Below are positions 1 through 11,969 of a stretch of 64,000 bases of DNA, piece after piece. The notes under the pieces were generated by a model that saw only the letters and a list, made by a program, of their open reading frames with translations, did not search any database and had not been told where the DNA came from. The translations under genes were made by a program, and so were the position numbers. Position 1 is the first letter of the stretch; each line of letters opens with the position of its first letter. The DNA comes from Hemerocallis citrina (Eukaryota > Streptophyta > Magnoliopsida > Asparagales > Asphodelaceae), in NCBI GenBank assembly GCA_017893485.1, contig JACEHZ010000207.1:62001-126000 (forward strand), in the 5' to 3' direction.

Positions 1-2871
1 AAATTCGTATTTGATTTTATTAAATTAATCCGAAGCCCAATTGTTTAATTGTTATTTTAAGCCCAATTCTATATTTTGATTTTTATTATACTTTTAACCT
101 GAACCCAAAATTTAGCCAAACATCTTAATTATTTTATTTAATTACTTTGAGCCTCTTTTTAAGCCCAATCCCACTAACCAAAAACCCATATATTTGTACA
201 GATTTGTTCTGCACCCTTACCCATATACAATTTATTCTCTTCCCCACTCTTCAATCCCGTACCCCAACTCCCCCCACCTTGCAGATGCACATTCTCCCAT
301 GTCTCGTAACCACCCCCACTCTCTTTCACCCCCACTACTCCATTAATTACTATATTATTATACAAATCCCCTTACTCCCGTTCTCATTCTCTTTCACATT
401 CAATCTCTCCCTCTCTGTTTCTCAACCAAGAACAGAAAAACCAAACAAAACAAACCCAACTCTCCTTCTCCTCCTTCTTCCATCTCCCGCTCTTCACTCA
501 ATCACCCCCGACCCAACTTCGACTTCGCCCATCGAAACCTCGTCGCCAGTCATCACTGAGTCCCGCGCCCTTCTGCCGCCTTCGTCGCTCGAACCTTCGT
601 CTTCTCCGTCGCTCACCTCCACCGCTCAGCCCCACACTGCATCGCAGTACACCTCGCACATCGCCGCTCGCCATTTCCCTGTGCTCCTCCCGCCGTCGCC
701 CACAGTCAACCTCCGCCTGCCTTGCCGTCAACCGTCTCTCCTTGAGCGCGCTAGTCCCGTGAACCCCACTGCCTCCACTCCGCATTGTCTTCAACCTTCG
801 ACTCAGTCGTCAGTCACCCCGCCGCTCGCCTCGCCCCATCTCCCGCTAGTCGTCGAAGCTCCCCAACCTTCCGTCGTCGCTCGTCGCAGTCATTAACCTC
901 CTGTCTCCTCCTTCCGCCCGAACTTCCGCTCAAACCCGAAGCTTCGCTCGACGCACCTCGACCTCCCTCCCGTCGCCCCAAAGACCTCCAGTCGCAGCAC
1001 CCATTTCCCTGTCACCACTCCTCCCCATCGCAGTACTCTTCTTCCGCGCGTGCTCGCTCTCTCTCTCTCTCGTGAATTGGGAGGAAGTAGAACAGGGTGT
1101 ACTTGGGGTTATTGAATTGCTGGTGGTTGAGTGGGTGCATTGTTGCTGTTGGTGTTTTGGTGTTTGGGTTACTGTTTAGTTGTATTGGTGTATTGGTGTT
1201 TTGGTTGCTGTTTGGAGTTTTTGTTGGGGTGTTTGCTATTTGGAGTTACTGTTTGGAGTTTTGCTGACTTGGAGCTATTGAAGGGGTTGGATCACTTCAT
1301 TGCTATTTGGATTATTCAGAGTTTGCTATTTTGGCATGGCTGCCAAATATCTTGCACGTGTTCTGCTACCCGGGATACTGATCCCGTTATTCTGTCTTAA
1401 ATTTCATTGTCGTCAACTAACAGGCAAGTATCCCCTTGTACAAATTCATTGGTCTAGTACAAGCTCCTTTGTAAAATATCGCAAGTATATTTTTGACTCT
1501 ATTCGTATTGTATATAATCCATCGATCCCGTATTCGTACAAGATCGCGAATACTTTGTCACCCTATGCATTGCATGAACACGATACACATATTTATACTC
1601 TTATAATTATACATGATGTTGTGCATGAATTGCTTTTTACTAGGTTGCATGTTGTTATAATATCTTTTATTCTTGATTAAGTATTATACATGCCATTAGT
1701 CGTATCAATATGTTTTATAGACCCTAAAATATGTTTTTCTGCATTGCATAAGTCTTGATACTCGATCCTGTCATGTTATCCTTGCCATGTTACCCGTCCT
1801 TGTTATTGCATATAGTTATTGTTCATGTTTAATTGTAATAACAAGATAAGAAGCCGGGGTATAAAGGAAAAAGATTTAGTAGTGGGTAATATAGAAGAGC
1901 GTACTCGGACGGGGGCTCGTGGTTCCTCGCTGCAAATTGCAAGTTACAAGTTGCAAGTTTGCTAAATTACAGGTTTATATGTGCACGTTATAAGTTACAC
2001 TACATGTTTCACATTGCACGTATTTTGATACAAGATATACTTGACATGACATGACATGACTTGATTCCCAAGTACGTGACATATAGAATCCACCACTGGT
2101 CTAAACGTTCACTTGATTTCGAGTAGCAACCATGTGGTATGGGACGCATGAAGTGCTACCTAGTTAGGTTAATAAAAGACATGATATTAACACGTACACT
2201 TGCATGATCCGTTTACATGTTACATGTTTATGATGACTTATTTACATGTTACTCGTTCATGTTGATACGTTTACTTGCTTACCTGTTTACATGTTACATG
2301 TTCCTATGGATTATTTACTTGTTTACATGCATGTTATTTGTTCCATAAGGTCTTGTTCTTGATTCTGTCACATGTTGTAATTGCTCTATTATATGATTCT
2401 TGATTCCTTGTTCTTTCCCTGCTTTTGTTTTGTTTTCTAATTGTTCCATTAGCTTGTACCACTTGCAACCCGTGACTTGCATTAACAGGTACCTCTTTGT
2501 TTCTTCCCTTGTAATAATATACTTGCAGGCTCAGATGGAGAATTACCCGAAGGTGTTGCTGAGCAAAGATTTTAGTCTTGTTTAATTTCATATTATTTTA
2601 GTCCTTGTTTTATTCATGTACTCTTTGTTGTAATCTGGGCGTGTTTGACCCGCAACTATGTTTCTTTTCCAGTTATTGGTTATGTCCTGTATTATGTCAT
2701 GTAATATGTCATGTACTTTGTTATCCTGTTGTGATTTTACGTGCTTGTGTGGTTAATATTATTATCTTGTTGTTGAGTTAAATATACAGCTTATGAATGA
2801 TGTATTCGCATCATTCGCTGGGCCTCAGTTACGTGCCTGTGTTCCCGTATTCTGGGAAGCAGAGCGTGACA
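1..2871 (+). repeat. LTR-A: large Gypsy-like LTR, left end outside window
   Basis: The right terminus at 2871 reads GAGCGTGACA, the same kind of end as LTR-B (GGGGCGTGACA at 10656). Blocks at 1850-1930 and 2060-2170 recur in LTR-B (6195-6265, 6500-6610 and 9891-9915) and, reverse-complemented, in LTR-C (31480-31756) and LTR-G (45230-45590). AGCCCAAT words near the left edge are followed by a CT- and GC-rich stretch (about 370-1080), which looks like a promoter plus leader of the type seen in the related LTRs. The open frame at 147-896 lies in this low-complexity tract and shows no recognisable domain. The strand is relative, set by shared sequence. No internal retrotransposon coding region adjoins it, so solo LTR or truncated copy cannot be separated. 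Confidence 0.6.
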
Positions 2872-3788
2872 CTGACCCAGATTCGGGATTTTGCTGTTTG
2901 TTGTTTCGGGATTGTTCTATTGGCTGAGAGTTCCTGTTTCGGTGTTTGGGGGCGATTCCAGATCCGCAACAGTGCAGATCTGGGTTTCTTCTTCCTTTTG
3001 ATTGGATCTTTTATTTGAAGTTTGGTGTTTGGACAGACTATGGGATTCACTCCTGTGTGCATCTAATTCTTCAGATTTGGTGCATTCTAAACTCCAGTTA
3101 TTTTTTCTTTTATTGTCAACTAAGTAGTTTTACAGAAAAACCCATTTTTTTTTTTACTAAATTACATAAGTAGTAATTATTTAGAAAGAACCTTCTATTA
3201 TTTGGAATTTATTGTTTATACCTTTGCGATGTAAAAACATAATCGTTCGTACGAAGTTCCAAAATTAGAGAGATTCAGTAGTGCTGAATCTAATAGTTGG
3301 AAGAGAAAATCATCAAATTCAGATCCAACCTTTCATTACTCCTGATCTTCATCAAGATTTGTGCAGGCTATGATGATGTTGCTTGGACTAGAGTCACTAG
3401 ACCAAAATGTGAATGGACTGGATTAATTAGATCCAAATTGAAGATAAGTTCTTTAATTTCCTGTACCTCATTAAAGTCATTTGTTAAATATTTTGCTATG
3501 TGCTGGAAGTTCAAAACATCCGAGTTAAGTTTATGTTTTGAATAATAGAATTATTATGATGCTAAGTGGTTAAGTTCAAGACTTTATTAATTATTTGTTT
3601 AGTTAAATACAAGTTGAACAGTTGTTTTGGCTATGTGCTAAAAATCAAATATCTATTTTGATAAGTTAAACTATATGTTTTGACTATAAAGTTTGGATCT
3701 CCAATTAAATTATTGCTAGAATTAAACAGTGTTAATAATTTGTTTAATTGCCTAATCTTTAATAATTTGATGAATGTAAGAACTTTAA
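2872..3788. other. Unassigned DNA between LTR-A and LTR-B
   Basis: There is no convincing gene here. Short open frames exist (for example 3297-3545) but have no recognisable domain. The TTTAA before 3789 and after 10656 shows that this block was joined to the sequence at 10657 before LTR-B inserted, so it is probably part of the older degraded element that continues to about 23 kb. Confidence 0.5.
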
Positions 3789-6600
3789 TGTAACCCCTGT
3801 TTTCCATTCTCTGTATTTTTGGATGTACTTTTCTTTTTGGGTATTTATTCATATTTGTATCTCCTTTTGAACCGTGTATTGGATCTTCGTTCTCATTATA
3901 TTCATCTATTTGATTTGTCGTCTTTTTTATTTGATCTTCTGGATTCGATTTGTTTGCCTATTGTTTCGTCTCTGATTAATCGAGCCATTATTTTTTGATT
4001 CTCATTATAATTGTTCATGCCATATTTTTTAATTATCCATTTTTGTTCCCATCTCATTATTGTTGATTCATCCTTTTTTATTTGGATCAAAGCATACCCA
4101 AAATCCTATTTTAAAACCATATCCTATAATCCTTATACCCATTAAAACCCCATTGGACCCGATACCTAATACCATACCCATACTGTTTATCCCTAACCCG
4201 TTATACATATAACCCTAGTACTCTACCCCTATATATACCCATATATATTTTTTACCCTATTCATCCCCTATCCGCCCTCTCCACTCATCCCTCTCCTGAT
4301 CCCTTAACCCTAGCTCTCCTGTCTCCTTCCCTCCGACGACTCCCCTGCAGCGCCTTGACGACGACAACACCCGATGCACCGCAGTGTTGCCCTCCTTTAG
4401 TTGCAATGCCACAACAGCCCCATCCGCCGTCCCCTGTGCGCCCTATGCTTCTCTCGACAACGCAGCGACAACAACACCCGACGCCCCCTGCATGCTGTGC
4501 TGAGTTCCCCCGTCGACAGCAACAGCCGGCAGTAGCGAGCGCTGCCATCGCGTCGCTCTTGGCCGCCGTCGTCTCCTCCTCGCAGTGCACACCCCGACTC
4601 CTTCTCTCTTGTGTGCGTGTGTTGATCCCGAGAGTTGTGTTCGTTGTTCGTGGGTTCGTTCGTTCGTTCGTTGGGTTCGTGCTTGGGAATCTGTTCCCAT
4701 TATTCTTGCTCTTGCTTCGCTGTTTTCGTCGTCGACTATAAGGCAAGTAATTTGTATTAATTTTTGTTACAAATACAAGTACTAAATACCGCCTGTAGTG
4801 TGTTGTGTTCTAGAGACAATTATTGTGCAAAACCTCTGTTATATCTTGTCTCTATGTGTTGATTTGCATGTAGTTGTCTCATTACACACAACATGAATTT
4901 AGAATTAGGTCTAATTAATCCTTGTTGCATATATGTATGTTGGTTACGATTCATTAGTTGTTGTGTGAATCTTGCATGCTTGACGTGTTACTAGTAGTAT
5001 ACTGTGTTGTGGATCTGTTAAACACCCTATACCATGTTGATTGGACATCTAGTATACCCTATTTCACGTTTTGTTATGATTTGGATATGTTTCATATGAT
5101 CTAGTTGATTTTATGCATGAAGAATAATTTTGTACATATTGTTACCCCGTTTTTGTTTAGTACTTTAGATCCTATTAAGGTCAGTATACGAAAATTATTT
5201 GTGAATATGAACTATAAATGATTCTGTCTACTTTCCAAATTTTTTGACTGATCCCAGTTTCGAGTTATGAGTTGCAAGTTATGGCTATTTTACTACAGAT
5301 GTGTAGAGAATTCCAGATTCAGGTTTATATGAATTCTGTATGGTAATTTATTTTTATACTGATGTTAAAAATAATATTTTGATCCAATATTTTTCTGAGT
5401 ACAACTGGACCGATTGGGATTAACCCCCAATTTTTGTGGATTTAATTGATGACTTTTAGAAACTATTCTATACTTGCAAACAACTACTATACTTGCAGAA
5501 TTTTCGTGTTGTTCAATAAAAAACCTTAAATTCAACCTGATTTAATTTGCTTTTTATAAAAAACTTTGTGAATATGAGTTGTATCCTACTGTATCTATTT
5601 TATCAAACTTTTGACGGATCTGGTTTTCGATTTATATTTTGTAATCTATTGCTGTTTTAGTACTGCTGTGTTTATGATTTCAGATTTACAAATTTGCTGC
5701 ATCTTGTTGTTTTCTGATTTCACTTGACTATACTATCTATGTTTGAAAATTATGAAACTTTATTTTCTGTTAGTAAACATATTAGGGAATACCCCAGATT
5801 TTTCTTGGATTTAATCAGTAAGTTTTTATGCCGTTTTCCTATTTATGAATGCAAACTTCTGATTTCTGCCTGAACATGTTTTCTGGATACAATTCTGTTT
5901 TGAGTCGTGCTTTTGTGAAATACCATATGACTTATATATATTTGCTGGATTCGGTCGAGAGTCTATTTTCTAGATTTTCTTACGGATCTAGGTTTGCATA
6001 TTTGGGGCAATGAGAATCCCAGATTTGGTGCAGTACTGTCTTGCTATCCTGAACTAGAATTTTCGTTGTCCTACCCTTTATGTGGTGTCTATCACCTGTG
6101 CGTGTCTATCATCTGTTTAGAACCTATTACTTGTTCATGCCATGTTATTCTTGCTCTGTTTTATACATGTATATGCCTGTTTAATAATAATAATAAGTAA
6201 CTAAGCCGGGGTTAAGGGAAAGACCTTAGTAGTAGACAATATAGGTATGTATACTCAGAAGGGGGCTAGTGTTCCCATTTTGATATTTGATTCATGTTTA
6301 TACATGAACCTGTTGCCCGTTATGTTTGATTCATGAATCTGTGGATTCGTGAACCTGTTGTACTTTATGCTTTGATGCATAAACCCGTTGGTTCGTGTAC
6401 CTGTTACCCGTTGATTCATGAACCTGTTGATACATGAACCCGTTAGTTCATGTACCTATTTACTATTTGATTCATGAACCTGTTCCTGTTACCTGTTACA
6501 TGATGCCTGAGTACACGACCCTATAGAAACCCAGCACTAGATCTAAATGTAACTTGTTTGAATGTAGCAACCATATGGTAAAAATCTGGGACACATGAAG

Positions 6601-9600
6601 TGTAACGCCCCGAATTTCAAATACAACTGAATTCGAGATTCCACAGGATCTTTTCACTTCTTTCGTACAATTTTACAAGGAATTTAAAACTTTTCACTTT
6701 CCATCAGAGTTACAAATGAATCTTTACAATTTACAGCGGAAGCAAAAATTACAACATTTATATGAATTGAAATTACAACAACATTTGAATAATCTCTAAG
6801 CATCAGTTCTCCTTTAATCTTTATCATGCCATTTGTCCTGCATACAAAACTGTGGGTACGTCAGTTTATTCAACCGACGAATATTATACAAGGCCATCAT
6901 CTCTATGCCGAAAACAGTATAATGATTTTCCATACTTAACAAACACAAACTTGTTCACATATAAAACTAAGGGGAATATCCTATTGATGTCGTGTTGTGA
7001 TTGTGCACTTAGTCCTTAATGCAGTTATTTATATTACATGATACTAATGCGCACTTGTTCGGATTCTATGTATCCCATACTACATAGGTCCGAGGGCAAG
7101 CCTCTTATTCGTTCTTCATCTTGTAGGGTTCAATCCCTTGTCATGACTTAATCTACTACTATAACTACGGTAAGTATCCTAAATGTTCTATGAGTAACGA
7201 GCTCATGTACAGAAAAACTGGAAGGGAATCCCACGTCATGTCACGACGCATCGTGAAGACAACCTATGGACAATTCAAGCTCCTTCATGGTACACGATCC
7301 TCTCGCAATCATCAAACACCCTACAAGCATCGCCAAGATCCCGATAATTCCGGAGTAGTGCCCACATCATGTCATGACGCATCGTGAAGACAAACTGTGA
7401 ATCACACCCACATCGTAGACTCGAGGCCCTCATACTTGTGTTTTTCTCTCACTTTCATCATCTCTTCACTATGTACTAATCCTTAATTTAATGAAATCAT
7501 GAAAAAAATCAAACTCTTAGGGTCAGCCATCTCACTAATACCGGTCTTATTTCTTTCATTTCACAATGACCCAAACTTGGTCTTTTCAATTTCAATTATC
7601 ATATCTCATTACTTTCAATTGCCGGTGTGAGTCTTGGCTACACTTTAATTTTCAATTTCAATTCACAAATTCACATGTTTGAGTTGTCATACTCAAGAAC
7701 ATTTCTCTTTTTCAATTAAACGATTTCCAATCTTTTCATGAATCAATTATCATACATGGAGTTCAATTATGATCATGCATTCCATAACCAACATTTATTT
7801 CCACATTAAGTTCATATTACGAAAATGTTTAGTCAAGTGAATATTTCACAAAATCACCATTTGTTACACTATTCTTTGACAAATAAACCCATATAAAAAT
7901 TCACAATTATAGTTTCCTTTCATCAATTTTTCTTTTTAATATTTATATTAATCACCTCATGAAAAATCCACATTTTTACGAAATCATAAATATAAGAAAA
8001 CAATAGTTTCAAGTACAATTTCACCTAATAATACATTTTATTTTAGTCCAATAACTTCAATTAAATTTTCATAGGTAGTACATGATTTTAGAATAATAAC
8101 GGTATTTTTTTTAGAATTTTTACACATCAAATAAGTCCCCAAAAATCATTTTTTCGTCAAAAATATATTCTGGCCATAACCAGAATCGAACCCGCAACCT
8201 CAGAGAAGACAGCCGCACACGCCAACCACTAGACCGAGGCGCGCTAGCAACAAGAAAGGGAGACAGAGAGTTATATACTCTCTATTCGGGTTTGGGGTAT
8301 TTTTCAACCCGCACGCAAAAGAAGGTGGACACAGGGTATCAAACCAGCGACCACAGAGCCACACGCCACGCTACAGTAGCGCCAGAGAGGCTCACCGACC
8401 ACTTGAGCTATGAGCTCAAGTTGTCACAAACACAACTTAAGTCTAATTAACTCGGTTATCTGTTTTATTAAAAACATTTCGATGTTCAAAAGTCCTTATC
8501 TTTATTTTGCTTGCACCACAAGCCATGTAAAACTCCAGAATACATATTTTAACTTAAATTAACCCCCAGTATTTTTAAAATAATTTTTCAGTCATTTAAT
8601 ATATATTTCTCATACAATAATTTAAATTCCATACTACTCTCATCATATTTTAACTTAACAATTCTCAAACAACATTTTGATATTATAAACCACAAAAAGA
8701 AATTATAACTCCCTTTTTTTCCCTCTTTCATTAACTTAATGCATAGGACAAATTTTAATTCACTAGAACCAATACCACAATAGTTCATTTAGTGCATAAA
8801 ACAATAATTCCATCTATTAGCAATTCATACTCAATTTCTACATTATCACAATCCCAATTTAACACTTCCATAACTAGTAGCAATTTGCACAACAATATTA
8901 AGAATCATGACAATTTAACATACAATCTACCAATATTAATTTAATCATCTAGCAATCATTTTTCAAATTGGAATATACTCTTATTAGTTTCTTTCATGCA
9001 AATTTTGTTATCATTCCTAGCATGGTAACTATAGTTAGAAGTAAGAAAATCACCCACCTAAATTGGAGAGAAAAATCACACAACAACTCCTAAACGAAAG
9101 AGCCCTTCTCCTCCTAGATTGAGCTTGCCAAAAGAATGCTTCTTCTCCTTGTTTGAGTGCAACCCGAGCCTCCAAGGGTGATGCCGGCCTCCTTGAATGC
9201 AACACACTCAACTCTCAATCTTTACTCTCACTTCCTACTACCACAACATCTACTACTAACAATTGTATTCTTTCACTATAGGTTTGGAGAATGAAAAGTG
9301 TAAGGAGAACTAGGCTGGGGGGGGGGGTATTTATACAAAAATTTGGGACAAATAGAAGACTAGGATTGATCTAGGAGTTAAGAAACAAGGGCTAGGATTC
9401 AATGGGAAGTTGTAGTAACCAACCATGATCACAAAAACTACTTCCCACAACTCCACTCTCTCTTTTCCCTCCTAATCCTATCCAGCCTCAAAAGGGTGCA
9501 CAAACACGTGCTAGTGCAATGCACGTGTTTCTAAAGTCTCCAATTTTAAAAAGTTGTACATATATATTTTTATAAAAAGTCTATAAAAATTGTCTACACT

Positions 9601-9890
9601 ACAAGTTGTAATAAAAAGAGAAAATAAATTCATGGACATTTATTTAATGGGCCAAATTAGTTTATATTTAAAAATAAATTAGGTTGGGCTCAAAATAAAG
9701 GAATACTTATGTTTTCTTTTAAAAATAGGCTTTAATAAAAAGATAATAGAAAGACATATATATATGTATACTCATTTGTTTATGAAAAATAATTATAAAA
9801 ATTTATACCGCAAGATTGCACTTGCACAATACATACAAATTAATAATACAAAAATAATAATTCTCATGAATGAAAATTTAGGGTATTACA
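6601..9890 (-). mobile_element. LTR-I: 3.29-kb solo LTR nested in LTR-B, TSD TGAAG
   Basis: On the plus strand it starts TGTAACGCCCCG and ends GGGTATTACA. The exact duplication TGAAG lies at 6596-6600 and 9891-9895. Removing the insertion restores the motif ACATGAAGTGCTACCTAG, which LTR-A carries uninterrupted near 2145-2165, so the empty site is visible inside the window. Its left 850 bp are clearly related to LTR-G (43787-44640), including the block TCCGAGGGCAAGC. A local duplication containing GACGCATCGTGAAGACAA lies at 7232-7264 and 7365-7395. Minus-strand sense is inferred from comparison with LTR-F, where promoter signals are clearer. No coding region is present. Confidence 0.85.
8165..8425 (-). 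repeat. Two tRNA-like (A box/B box) units inside LTR-I
   Basis: Read on the minus strand, one unit has an A-box-like GGTCTAGTGGTTGG (about 8222-8236) followed by a B-box-like GGTTCGATTC (about 8183-8192). The second has ATAGCTCAAGTGGT (about 8399-8412) followed by GGTTTGATACC (8335-8345). The order and roughly 35-60 bp spacing suit internal RNA polymerase III promoters of tRNA-derived sequences such as plant SINE heads. Neither folds into an obvious complete tRNA by eye and no poly-A or poly-T tail is clear, so these are tRNA-derived relics, not tRNA genes. Confidence 0.45.
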
Positions 9891-10661
9891 TGAAGTGCTA
9901 CCTAGATAAAAATAAATACAATACTTGACATGACATAACACTTGTTACATGATTACTTGACACATGTTCATCTGTTTACCTTCTTGCATGATATTTGACA
10001 CGCGTTACATATTTACTTGCTTGCATGATGCCTGTTACCTGTCACATGTCACATGCACCTGTTATCTCACCATATTACTTGATCCTGTTCATGATTCATG
10101 CCAGTTCTATTTTTTGTTGCCATGTCTATTTCATGCTTATTTTATACTTGCTTATGCTATTACTCTATGTTGTTTATTTCTTTTCCTGTACCTGTACATG
10201 CACTACAAGCGGCTCGTAACTTGCATTGACGGGCGTTTTGTTTTGTTTTTCCTTTTCCTACAATTTATTAAATTGCAGATTGTTGTAATCAGCTGCCTGA
10301 TGGAGTAGGTGATCTGAGATTTTAGATGCTGGAGTTTTTGCTATTATTATTTCCTGTTGCTTATTTTGAATAAATATATCTGTTACTTGGATTATTTTGT
10401 ATTAGGCAATGTGACCCAGAATTATTGACTTGTTCAGATCTGGTTTATTTGAGATTTATTAAGCTTTGTTTCAAGTAAATTCTGTTAGTATAATGATTCA
10501 TTCATGCACGCGTGGATGATTTCTCCTTGTTTACTTCTTGTTATCTTTGTGAAATGTTGTAAAGATCCTTACAGCTTATGGATAATGAAAATCATTCGCT
10601 GTACTTAGTCACGTATACGTATTCTGTATTGTCTTTTTGGAAAGCGGGGCGTGACATTTAA

Positions 10662-11969
10662 TGTTACTTACAAATTGTGTATGTTGGAGATGATGGATAT
10701 GCATCACGGTTGAATAAGTCTGCACTACGCAGGCTTCTCCATCAGTTTTGGAAAACGCTTCTAACTTGAAGTGTCGGTATGATCTACTCTAATCTTTCTT
10801 AGTATTTTCATGTGATGAATGTGTTAACGTTTTGTGCGTTTGATCACATGATTGAGAGTTTTATACCATAGTTATTCTCGCCTTAAAAACTAGCATGTTT
10901 AGGGTTGTTATGTGCTTTATCATACTATGTGTATATATATTTTGACAAACCCATTGTTTGCAGTTTGTGTGTGACTATATATTTGCTTTTCTAATTTTAA
11001 AAAAAAAAATGATGTATAAGACCTATAACAGATTTCCGTAACTTAGATAAGAGCATCATGTAATGCAGAATATGACTCCATTAGTTATGTTCTGTTCTTT
11101 CTCGTTCGTTACACTATGTGTGCAAAACTAAATTATAAAATATTGTTCATATCTCGTTTAGCATTTCGAAGATGATAAAGAACGAATAAAGAAAAATATA
11201 GCTCAATGTGTTTGAGCATATGGACATAGTTAGAACCACAAGAGAAAGCAAATAGTTTTGTGAAAAGTAGTTGAGTAATTTTGTATTAACTCATATTGTT
11301 ATTATTTTCTAGTTTGCAATTCATAGTCAATGATATGTGTAAGTTGAGTTTAACAAACAAAGTAACTGATAATAATAGTTCTAACTTGTGTAGTCCTTGA
11401 ATATGGCATAATAAGCTAGGGCACGGCGGCACGTGAACTATATGTTAAATTATTTGTTCTTGTTAAAACTCATAATTCTACTAAATGACACCTCATTAAA
11501 TATGACAATTGTGAAATTTGTGCTCAGAATATGATCACTAGAAAACCATTTAGTATGGTCTCTAGGAGTACACAATTTCTTGAGTCAATGCATTCAGATA
11601 TTTGTGATCTCGGTAGCTTTGTGACTAGATGAGATAATGATTGGTCAGAAGTATTTAGTTACTCTTGGAGATTATTATTGAATATTTTTCATATATATAT
11701 GGAGGATGCAACACTCGCTACTTTGATGAATTAAAAATCTAGTTAAATGCTAAGATCAAAATGTTTTAGATTTGATACAGGTGGTGAATATGATTTAACA
11801 ATCTTAGAGATGTTTGCATTTGGGATAAGCTAGTGCACTCTACTTACTACAGTCAAAACGGTATTGATAAAAGTTAGAATAAAAAACTTGGTGAAATGTT
11901 GAATTCTATATTATTGATTGTTGTTTGACTTGTATAATTATGGGTGATATTGTATTTTTAATCATATTC
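10662..11969 (+). pseudogene. Old degraded Copia element, left part with integrase fragment
   Basis: From 11501 the plus strand encodes YDNCEICAQN followed by TRKPF and LESMHSDICD, then a stop near 11630. This matches the zinc-finger end (CxxC) and start of the integrase core (HSDICD, first catalytic Asp) of Ty1-copia polyproteins. The remainder is full of stops, and 10662-11480 shows nothing recognisable. The same element resumes after 20405 with reverse transcriptase and RNase H remnants. The young Copia element at 11970-20400 is inserted between them. Confidence 0.7.

Larger units (their letters stand above)
3789..10656 (+). mobile_element. LTR-B: solo LTR, TSD TTTAA, interrupted by LTR-I
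   Basis: The element begins TGTAACCCC and ends GGGGCGTGACA. It is flanked by the exact 5-bp duplication TTTAA (3784-3788 and 10657-10661). Without the nested 6601-9890 insertion its own length is about 3.57 kb, in the range of the other large LTRs here. It has a TATA-like stretch near 4230-4250, a GC-rich low-complexity leader at 4300-4740, and degenerate tandem units resembling GATTCATGAACCTGTT at 6280-6490. No primer-binding site, polypurine tract or gag-pol follows, so it is a solo LTR. End type and size suggest a large-LTR Gypsy lineage, but no coding domain proves this. Confidence 0.8.

Noticed and set aside
147..896. 249-codon plus-strand open frame
   Set aside because: Proline/serine-rich low-complexity translation of the CT- and GC-rich part of LTR-A. 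No domain, and similar GC-rich tracts in LTR-B, C and G give unrelated open frames.
7232..7395. Possible CRISPR-like spaced repeat
   Set aside because: Only two copies of the CGACGCATCGTGAAGACAA word within a plant LTR. A local duplication, not an array.
8165..8250. A genuine tRNA gene
   Set aside because: A and B boxes are recognisable, but no complete cloverleaf or acceptor stem could be made by eye.
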